Under the pieces are notes generated by a model, which saw only the letters and a program-made list of their open reading frames with translations, ran no database searches and was not told the origin of the DNA. From NCBI GenBank assembly GCA_023300205.1, contig JALZVD010000208.1, positions 1 through 9,046 on the forward strand: 9,046 nucleotides of DNA, written 5' to 3'. The position numbers were made by a program, and so were the translations under genes. The stretch is from Akkermansiaceae bacterium (GTDB taxonomy: Bacteria; Verrucomicrobiota; Verrucomicrobiia; Verrucomicrobiales; Akkermansiaceae). Below, piece by piece: positions 1 through 4,870 of this stretch. The first letter of the stretch is position 1; every line of letters begins with the position of its first letter.

Positions 1-77
1 GGCGGAGTAGCCAAGTGGCCTAAGGCATCAGTTTGCAAAACTGACATTCGTGGGTTCGAATCCCACCTCCGCCTCCA
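1..77 (+). tRNA. tRNA-Cys, anticodon GCA
   Basis: The full cloverleaf can be drawn. The 7-bp acceptor stem pairs positions 1-7 with 67-73, the D stem is GCC/GGC, and the 5-bp anticodon stem is 28-32 with 40-44. The 7-nt loop TTGCAAA carries anticodon GCA at 35-37, which reads UGC/UGU (Cys), and the T arm has stem GTGGG/CCCAC with loop TTCGAAT. The discriminator base is T74, the U73 identity element known for tRNA-Cys, and CCA is encoded at 75-77. It is not tRNA-Sec: the anticodon is not TCA, the acceptor stem is the ordinary 7 bp and there is no long variable arm. Confidence 0.97.
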
Positions 78-87
78 TTTTAAAAAT

Positions 88-114
88 AGCCTAGCAGCAA
101 TGCTAGGCTTTTTT
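88..114 (+). terminator. Rho-independent terminator of the tRNA-Cys gene
   Basis: A perfect 9-bp stem (AGCCTAGCA, 88-96, with TGCTAGGCT, 101-109) is closed by a GCAA (GNRA-type) tetraloop and followed at once by a T run (109-114). It lies 11 nt after the CCA end, so the tRNA is probably a single-gene transcript. The region 116-255 that follows carries no gene I can support. Confidence 0.9.
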
Positions 115-221
115 ATTTAGAACTCCCAAGGATAAGAAACCCATTAGATCCCCCCTAGTAAATAAGTAGATCGACTCATATAGATACCGCTCCCCTCTAA
201 AGTATTATCCAGCTTCCTCAC

Positions 222-249
222 TTGAAAAAATAACCATCTCACATAACAT
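222..249 (+). promoter_or_regulatory. Possible promoter of the phosphatase gene
   Basis: TTGAAA (222-227) resembles a -35 box. After a 16-nt spacer, TAACAT (244-249) matches 4 of 6 bases of a -10 box. Transcription would then start at or next to the ATG at 256, implying a nearly leaderless mRNA, which would fit the absence of a Shine-Dalgarno sequence. The match is weak, and promoter consensus in this lineage is uncertain. Confidence 0.25.
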
Positions 250-255
250 CACCAA

Positions 256-924
256 ATGACAACACCAGGACGCACACTCGCCATCGGAGACATTCACGGA
301 TGCCTAGAACCCCTCAAACTTCTCTGGCAAACCATCCAACCACAGCCAGAAGACCACATTATTTTTGTAGGTGATTACGTCGACCGCGGACCAGACACTA
401 AAGGCGTCATCGACTTCCTCATTAGTCTCAAAGAAAAATTCAACATCACCTTCCTCTCAGGTAACCACGAAGAAAAATTCTTCCTCGCTCGCCACGGAGG
501 CTGCGAAATAGAAGCCTGGTTAACACACTGGGGTGGCAAAGAAACACTCGAATCCTACGGTGAAAACGGCCTAGATGATGTCCCTGAAAGCCACTGGGAC
601 TTCCTCAGAACATGCCACTCATACCATGAGACAGACACCCATATTTACGTCCACGCCAACTTAGAAGCAGACACCCCCCTTCATCAACAACTCCCCTTCA
701 CCACAATCCACAAAAAATTCGGCACCCCCTTACCTCACCAATCAGGAAAAACCATGATCTGCGGGCACACCGCACAGAAATCATTCCTCCCAGCAAATCT
801 AGGACACGCCATCTGTATCGACACCGACCCTGGTCGAGGTGGTTGGCTCTCTTGCCTTAACGTAGAAACAGGTGTATACTGGCAAACAAACACACACGGA
901 GAGAGCCGAGTTCTCTCACTGTAA
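256..924 (+). CDS. PPP-family metallophosphatase (serine/threonine phosphatase or ApaH-like)
   Basis: This 222-residue protein carries the full PPP metallophosphoesterase signature. GDIHG (11-15) supplies metal ligands D12 and H14, GDYVDRG (39-45) supplies D40 and the phosphate-binding R44, and GNHE (69-72) supplies N70 and H71. Histidines in YVHAN (H133) and CGHT (H171) complete the two-metal site. It is a cytoplasmic enzyme with no signal peptide or membrane segment, and its length matches small bacterial members such as PrpA/PrpB and ApaH-like proteins. The family removes phosphate from phosphoserine/threonine or cleaves dinucleoside polyphosphates; sequence alone does not decide between these. 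The ATG at 256 sits a few residues before the first motif, as expected, although no Shine-Dalgarno sequence precedes it. The sigma factor gene starts 70 bp downstream on the same strand. A regulatory link between the two is possible but only inferred. Confidence 0.9.
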   Translation: MTTPGRTLAIGDIHGCLEPLKLLWQTIQPQPEDHIIFVGDYVDRGPDTKGVIDFLISLKEKFNITFLSGNHEEKFFLARHGGCEIEAWLTHWGGKETLESYGENGLDDVPESHWDFLRTCHSYHETDTHIYVHANLEADTPLHQQLPFTTIHKKFGTPLPHQSGKTMICGHTAQKSFLPANLGHAICIDTDPGRGGWLSCLNVETGVYWQTNTHGESRVLSL

Positions 925-994
925 ATTCTTCATCAACCCAACAATCATCATACTTCAAAAAAAGTTAAACAAAAACCCAGCCTAATATCGCTTC

Positions 995-1636
995 ATGAGT
1001 GAAGAACCACCACCTATGGCAAGTAATACAGCTTCAATCCCCCCTTCTGACCAAATTCAGAATGAAACAATGATACCTACTATCAAGAAAACAACGGTAG
1101 TAAGCATAAGCTGGGCTACATGGCTCCAAGAACATGGATCTAAACTTCTTCTATTTGCTCGCCAACAAACCCGCTCCATCGCAGATGCTGAAGACGTCCT
1201 CCAAGACGCACTCGTTAAACTAGCTAAAAAAGAAGCCGCAGGAACCTTTGATGGCGGTCAAGCATCATGGCTCCCATACCTCTACACTAGCATCAGACGC
1301 TGCGCCATAGACCTCGGCAGAAAAGCTGACAGACGTGGCAAACGAGAAGAAAAATCAGAACAACACAAAATCATCGAAAACGGCGGTATCTCAGATCCAT
1401 GGTTCTCAAGTAATAGCGCAGATGATGAATCTCGCCTCTATCTCGAACTCGGTCTGAAAAAACTACCAGAAAAATTCGCCTCCGTCATCACTCTCAAAAT
1501 ATGGGGTGAACTAACATTCGCAGAAATAGGAACCAAATTAAACATCTCACAAAACACCGCCGCTTCCAGATACCGATACGGACTTGAAGCACTTAAAAAA
1601 CACCTCACTTCAGCCAAACAATCTGGAGACATCTAA
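995..1636 (+). CDS. ECF-type sigma-70 family RNA polymerase sigma factor
   Basis: The protein has 213 residues and the two-domain layout of group 4 (ECF) sigma factors. Region 2 covers about residues 43-118, with the core-binding motif DAEDVLQDALVKL (64-76) followed by the YTSIRRCAIDLGRKADRR segment of regions 2.3-2.4. A polar linker comes next. Region 4 covers about 152-206 and includes LPEKFASVITL and the helix-turn-helix ELTFAEIGTKLNISQNTAASR. The first 40 residues are low-complexity and Ser/Thr/Pro-rich, so the true start could be a later Met (residue 8 or 26). I keep the first ATG because nothing in the sequence decides. No Shine-Dalgarno sequence is visible. The gene for a single-pass membrane protein follows after 53 bp, the arrangement expected for a sigma factor and its membrane regulator. 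The target promoters cannot be seen. Confidence 0.9.
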   Translation: MSEEPPPMASNTASIPPSDQIQNETMIPTIKKTTVVSISWATWLQEHGSKLLLFARQQTRSIADAEDVLQDALVKLAKKEAAGTFDGGQASWLPYLYTSIRRCAIDLGRKADRRGKREEKSEQHKIIENGGISDPWFSSNSADDESRLYLELGLKKLPEKFASVITLKIWGELTFAEIGTKLNISQNTAASRYRYGLEALKKHLTSAKQSGDI

Positions 1637-1689
1637 GAATCAATTCCCCCCCTTCTCTCATAACACCCAATAACAAAACGAATATTGTC

Positions 1690-2259
1690 ATGAAAAATTC
1701 ACTCGATAATGAACTCAAAGAGATAGAAGCGCAGCTAGCAGAAATCACCCCTACGCAAATGCCAAAAGACATGATCAGCCGTATGGAACAAGCCATGATC
1801 GCTTGGGAAGTTCACCTGCCTGTAGAAGAGAAAATTGTACCCTTTAACCAGCTAGAAACAGCCACTCCAGATCCATCTCAAAAACCTCGGATAAATCATC
1901 TCCAGCGCTGGGGTGCCGCCGCAGCCATTGCTCTATTTACCTCTACCGCAGCTATATTTACATTAACTAATGACCAACCAATTCCTAATCTAGTTGGAAG
2001 CCAAAATACATCAGCCTCCCCATCATCTGCAGTACCTGTAGATGACAGAGTCACCACTAATCTCACTCCCTTACTGAGCAGAAACATCACACACGCCAGT
2101 AATGAAGGTATCACCTACGCTGGAAAAAATGAAGCCCCTTTCAAGGTCCTCCGTATCGAATACAATGAAACAGTAATTTCTTACAATAAAGACGGTAAAA
2201 CCATGATTACTGAAAACCCATGTGTTGAGCATATTCTCATACCAGTACCAGTTCACTAA
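1690..2259 (+). CDS. Single-pass membrane protein, probable anti-sigma or sigma-associated regulator
   Basis: I do not recognise a named family. The 189-residue protein has a charged N-terminal part (1-73) and one hydrophobic segment at about 74-92 (W-G-A-A-A-A-I-A-L-F and onward). A Ser/Thr/Pro-rich stretch and a C-terminal domain of about 60 residues follow. That domain reads as short beta strands around a tyrosine-rich YNETVISYNKDGK segment and ends in HILIPVPVH. The topology predicted from R67 and R73 just before the segment is N-terminus in the cytoplasm and C-terminus in the periplasm. This, plus the position 53 bp behind an ECF sigma gene on the same strand, fits an anti-sigma factor with a sensing domain outside. 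No zinc-binding HxxxCxxC motif of ZAS-type anti-sigma factors is present, so the role is inferred from context only. There is no Shine-Dalgarno sequence before the ATG. Confidence 0.75.
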   Translation: MKNSLDNELKEIEAQLAEITPTQMPKDMISRMEQAMIAWEVHLPVEEKIVPFNQLETATPDPSQKPRINHLQRWGAAAAIALFTSTAAIFTLTNDQPIPNLVGSQNTSASPSSAVPVDDRVTTNLTPLLSRNITHASNEGITYAGKNEAPFKVLRIEYNETVISYNKDGKTMITENPCVEHILIPVPVH

Positions 2260-2418
2260 ATCGGTTTGCTAAATCTTTCTCAATAAAGAGCCTATATACC
2301 CTCTAAATCTCTTTGAATTAGAGCATCACCTTTCTCTAAACTCCCCTGTTGTATCTGGTCATTTGTATCATTCATAAACAAATCACTATCTTCAGAACGC
2401 TACTTAAATAGCAGCAAA

Positions 2419-2424
2419 TATAAT
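2419..2424 (+). promoter_or_regulatory. Possible -10 box upstream of the PDZ protein gene
   Basis: A perfect TATAAT lies 19 nt before the ATG at 2444, in the 184-bp gap behind the membrane protein gene. There is no convincing -35 box 16-18 nt upstream of it. The same gap also holds a weak 6-bp inverted repeat (CTCTAA at about 2300 with TTAGAG at about 2317) with no T run after it. The size of the gap suggests that the PDZ gene has its own promoter. Confidence 0.35.
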
Positions 2425-2443
2425 TATTACTTAGTATCGAACC

Positions 2444-3835
2444 ATGAAAAACTACCCATCAGTCAAATCAATCATTACACCATACTCTCTCGCCACACTT
2501 GCATTATCCACCACATTGTTTGCGATTGAAAGACCTACCCCTGCCGCTCAGCCCCAAGAAAAGCTGAGCCCACAAAAAAATATCCAACCAGAAAATCTCG
2601 CACCAAAGGCCATTCCAATGCCAGAAGTCAATGCACAACGTGTAGCCTACTTAGGTGTCTTTGGAGAGCCTATTTCAGACGCCCTTTCTACCAAGCTCAA
2701 CCTAGATAAAGGTATCGGACTAAAGCTCCAGTTAGTTTCTCCTGGAAGTCCTGCAGCCATAGCAGAACTGAAGAAAACAGATATTATCCTCAGCCTAACA
2801 GGACAAGATATAGGTTCTATAAACGACCTCCGTGCATCAATCGCAAACAATAAACCAGGGGACATCATAGAACTCAAATACATCTCAGAAGGCCAAACAA
2901 AGACCAAGAACATCATTCTTGGAGCCAGACCAGTATTAAGAGCTCATCGTGACCATGCAGTCCCTATCCCTCACAACAATCAACAGAAGCAAGCGGAACT
3001 AAAAGATTTAGGCTTACCAAAAGAATTCCTCGATAAATTCCCCCAAGAAGACCGTGAAAAACTCATGAAACTCTTTAAAGGAAAGCTAGCAGGCTTAGAT
3101 CTCCAAGAGCTACAGAAAGGACTCGATAAGCTAGAAGGATTCGATCTCAACCTTCTTCCTCAGAAGCTCAACCCGAACATGAACCAAGGCTTGAAAATCA
3201 AAGGGAGCTTCAATAGCCGCATCAAAATGTTAGACCAGCACGGCAGTATTACACTTGAATCCACAAAAGATGGTAAAATAATCGAACTCCTAGATAAAGC
3301 AGGTAAACTTCAATTCAGTGGCCCATACAACACTGAAGCGGATAAAAACAGTGTCCCTCAGGAACTCCGCAACAGAGTCGAGAATCTAGACATCGATAAA
3401 GGTCTCGGATTCCTCGCTAAACCTCAATTAAACCAACAGCGGAAAAATAAAATGAACTTCAACTTCAATGGTGGTAGAGATTTCCCTGACATGGAAGACC
3501 TTGAGAAAGAAATGATGCAGCAACTCCCCAAAGACTTCCAAAAAAAGCTCAAACTAAATCTACAATTACCTAAGCTAAAAAACTTAGACGGAATCAAAAG
3601 AAATCAAAAGTTCGAATTCAAGTTCGGAACGAATAGCTACTCAACATCACAAACAGATCCTCAGTCAGGAAATCGATTCACCTTCGAAAAAAACGACGCC
3701 AAAAGCCAAGTCGAAGTCCATGACCCCGCAGGTAAGCTACTCTATAACGGCCCATATAATACCGATGCAGACAAAGCTAGCGTGCCAAACGAATACCGTG
3801 ATTTCCTAGAGAACCTGAATGCAAAATCTCCCTAG
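2444..3835 (+). CDS. Exported PDZ-domain protein with a duplicated C-terminal motif
   Basis: This 463-residue protein begins with a signal peptide: K2 and K8 near the N-terminus, a hydrophobic core at about 14-26, and likely cleavage near LFA-IE at residue 27. A Pro/Gln-rich linker leads to one PDZ domain at about 67-155, recognisable from YLGVFGEP, GIGLKLQLVSPGSPAAIAEL and the KKTDIILSLTGQDIGSINDL segment. The domain resembles the PDZ domains of DegP/HtrA, but no trypsin-like His-Asp-Ser protease domain is present. The rest is lysine-rich and contains two copies of a motif built on AGKL-GPYNT-ADK-SVP (284-315 and 427-458). The protein probably acts in the periplasm by binding peptides or unfolded proteins. 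Its position behind an ECF sigma factor and a membrane regulator suggests an envelope-stress role (inference). There is no Shine-Dalgarno sequence; the start is set by the signal peptide. Confidence 0.85.
   Translation: MKNYPSVKSIITPYSLATLALSTTLFAIERPTPAAQPQEKLSPQKNIQPENLAPKAIPMPEVNAQRVAYLGVFGEPISDALSTKLNLDKGIGLKLQLVSPGSPAAIAELKKTDIILSLTGQDIGSINDLRASIANNKPGDIIELKYISEGQTKTKNIILGARPVLRAHRDHAVPIPHNNQQKQAELKDLGLPKEFLDKFPQEDREKLMKLFKGKLAGLDLQELQKGLDKLEGFDLNLLPQKLNPNMNQGLKIKGSFNSRIKMLDQHGSITLESTKDGKIIELLDKAGKLQFSGPYNTEADKNSVPQELRNRVENLDIDKGLGFLAKPQLNQQRKNKMNFNFNGGRDFPDMEDLEKEMMQQLPKDFQKKLKLNLQLPKLKNLDGIKRNQKFEFKFGTNSYSTSQTDPQSGNRFTFEKNDAKSQVEVHDPAGKLLYNGPYNTDADKASVPNEYRDFLENLNAKSP
3293..3388 (+). 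repeat. Copy 1 of the duplicated GPYNT motif in the PDZ protein
   Basis: Encodes residues 284-315. Aligned without gaps to residues 427-458, 21 of 32 positions are identical by my count. The conserved core is AGKL, then GPYNT, then ADK, S-V-P, E-R and E-N-L. The DNA copies have diverged at many synonymous sites, so the duplication is old and is maintained at the protein level. Confidence 0.8.
3722..3817 (+). repeat. Copy 2 of the duplicated GPYNT motif in the PDZ protein
   Basis: Encodes residues 427-458, exactly 143 residues after copy 1, and ends five residues before the C-terminus. Each copy is preceded by a run that looks like alternating beta strands (for example GSITLESTKDG before copy 1 and NRFTFEKNDAKS before copy 2). 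The repeating unit may therefore be a domain of about 60 residues of which only the end is strongly conserved. Confidence 0.8.
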
Positions 3836-3900
3836 AACCCACTTAAAAAAGAGCTAGAAATCGAACAATAATTCTCAAGCTTCAATTCACAACTTTACCC

Positions 3901-3936
3901 ACTGCCGTAACGAAACCATTCGTTCTCGGCAGTTTT
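3901..3936 (+). terminator. Rho-independent terminator of the PDZ gene
   Basis: ACTGCCG (3901-3907) pairs with CGGCAGT (3927-3933). Inside it AACGAA (3909-3914) pairs with TTCGTT (3919-3924) around an ACCA loop, giving 13 bp with a small internal mismatch. A short T run (3933-3936) follows. It lies 65 bp after the PDZ stop codon. No T run exists on the other strand, so it acts forward. Confidence 0.75.
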
Positions 3937-4002
3937 CTATTCACCCTATAAATACAGCCACTCTTCCCTTCCTACCTCCATAGATGACTCATTCCATTAA
4001 CC

Positions 4003-4033
4003 AAAAAAGCTCACATCCGTAAATGTGAGCTTT
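4003..4033 (-). terminator. Rho-independent terminator of the selenoprotein gene
   Basis: An 11-bp perfect stem (AAAGCTCACAT, 4006-4016, with ATGTGAGCTTT, 4023-4033) surrounds a 6-nt loop. Read on the reverse strand the stem runs into six Ts (4003-4008), about 28 nt after the TAG at 4062-4064. On the forward strand only three Ts follow the stem before an A run, so its main job is reverse-strand termination. Confidence 0.8.
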
Positions 4034-4061
4034 AAAAAAATAGTAATAACTCCTCAGCTAT

Positions 4062-4799
4062 CTAATTTGTATTAATCTCAACAATCTCCTCAGCAATCGC
4101 TACGCTTGTAGAGTCAAGATCAGCTGCAGTCACCGAAATATCTTTGCCCCTTGACGTTTTAAGATGATAGATTCCATTCTCAAATTTAACTAGCTTCGCA
4201 CTGATTTCTTTGCCTTTAGAACTCTTCCATTTTCTCAAACTTGGGTTGGCGATAACAATGGCATCACTATCAGACTGTTCAGAAACTTCCTCATCTTCTT
4301 CAGAGGTAGCCGACGCTCCAGCATCACTAAGTTCACCAGTTTTCTTAGCCTCTCTAATCTTCTTTTTGGTATCTCTAAAGATCTTGCTGTAGTCTTGGCC
4401 TTTGAGAGAAGCATGATTGAATGAACCATAAGATTGCTCACCATCAGCACTCTCAAAAATCAACAACGGCATTGAACCTCCCGCTGCTAGCAATTTCTTA
4501 TAAATTTTAGGCACCGTCTTTTTGTCCTTAGAATCCACAAAGACAACCTTTGCGTATGTCTTCATACCCTTGAGCTCATCGATGGCTGTCGAACTGACAG
4601 TCCCAGTACAAGTCGGTCAACTCTTCTTTATCGTCTCAGGAAAATAGATATAAGCCACTGCCACTCCATCTTCTGCAGCTTCGCTCTTAGCTTCCTCTAC
4701 CTCATCCACGCGGAAAACACCTCTCGGTATATCAATCGCCATGGCACTCGAAACAGCAATCGCTGCAAATAACTTCGTTAATAATAATTTTTTCATCAA
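4062..4799 (-). CDS. Putative exported thioredoxin-like selenoprotein (UxxC) with SHD1-like domain
   Basis: The 245-codon frame is open from ATG 4799 to TAG 4062-4064 apart from one TGA at 4617-4619 (codon 61), read here as selenocysteine. Domains in order: a signal peptide (1-21, cleavage after S-A-M-A), a strand VAVAYIYF, the motif S-U-P-T-C with U61 and C64, a strand YAKVVFVD (82-89), and GGSMPLLIF (107-115) whose Met-Pro111 matches the cis-proline of thioredoxins. An acidic linker (about 155-183) and an SHD1-like domain (about 188-240, W-K-S-S-K-G-K-E-I-S-A and RGKDISV) follow. C64 is the only cysteine in the protein. It probably acts outside the cytoplasm as a thiol/selenol oxidoreductase. 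A recent Cys-to-stop mutation is the main alternative, and two separate genes is the other; the second is unlikely because the internal Met79 would start inside the fold, without a signal peptide. A second Met (4796) is an alternative start. No Shine-Dalgarno sequence is visible. Confidence 0.72.
4584..4603 (-). promoter_or_regulatory. Candidate bacterial SECIS hairpin
   Basis: In the mRNA, 13 nt after the UGA, GG and CUGUC pair with GACAG and CC to give 7 bp with one bulged A on the 5' side. They enclose a 5-nt apical loop AGUUC. The loop starts 22 nt after the UGA, with 21 nt between. As I recall the bacterial SECIS model, the element lies inside the coding region directly after the UGA, has a short apical loop about 16-37 nt away, and has a G among the first two loop bases. 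All three hold. The AGU start of the loop and the bulged base resemble the fdhF element of E. coli. No folding energy was computed. Confidence 0.6.
4617..4619 (-). other. In-frame UGA, predicted selenocysteine codon (Sec61)
   Basis: The plus strand reads TCA, so the mRNA has UGA. The preceding codons encode ETIKKS and the following ones PTCTGT in the same frame, and 17 further sense codons lead into Met79. UGA is not used as the stop codon of any of the other complete genes in the window. All of those genes are intact and use TGG for Trp, so a genome-wide UGA reassignment is unlikely. Confidence 0.7.
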
Positions 4800-4819
4800 T
4801 GTCTATAAGTTCGTTGTTT

Positions 4820-4847
4820 ATAATAGTGTCATAAAATACTATCGCAA
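4820..4847 (-). promoter_or_regulatory. Possible promoter of the selenoprotein gene
   Basis: On the reverse strand TTGCGA (4842-4847) and TATTAT (4820-4825, 5 of 6 matches to TATAAT) are 16 nt apart, and the -10 box ends 20 nt before the ATG. The -35 box overlaps a 7-bp inverted repeat (AAATACT 4834-4840 with AGTATTT 4847-4853), which could be an operator or a weak terminator of the lipoprotein gene upstream. Read-through from that gene, 71 bp away, remains possible. Confidence 0.35.
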
Positions 4848-4870
4848 GTATTTAACTCACTTTACTCCCA

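Noticed and set aside
1..77. tRNA-Sec next to a selenoprotein candidate
   Set aside because: The anticodon is GCA, the acceptor stem is 7 bp and there is no long variable arm; this is tRNA-Cys.
1..255. tRNA gene as an integration (att) site of a mobile element
   Set aside because: No integrase, no repeat of the tRNA 3' end and no foreign-looking genes follow; the neighbours are ordinary chromosomal genes.
4062..4565. Independent gene starting at the internal Met (167 residues)
   Set aside because: It would begin inside the thioredoxin fold, lack the signal peptide, and leave the same-frame upstream 60 codons and the 17 codons after the UGA unexplained.
4617..4619. UGA read as Trp through a variant genetic code
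   Set aside because: All other genes are intact with TGG as the Trp codon, and no other coding frame contains TGA.
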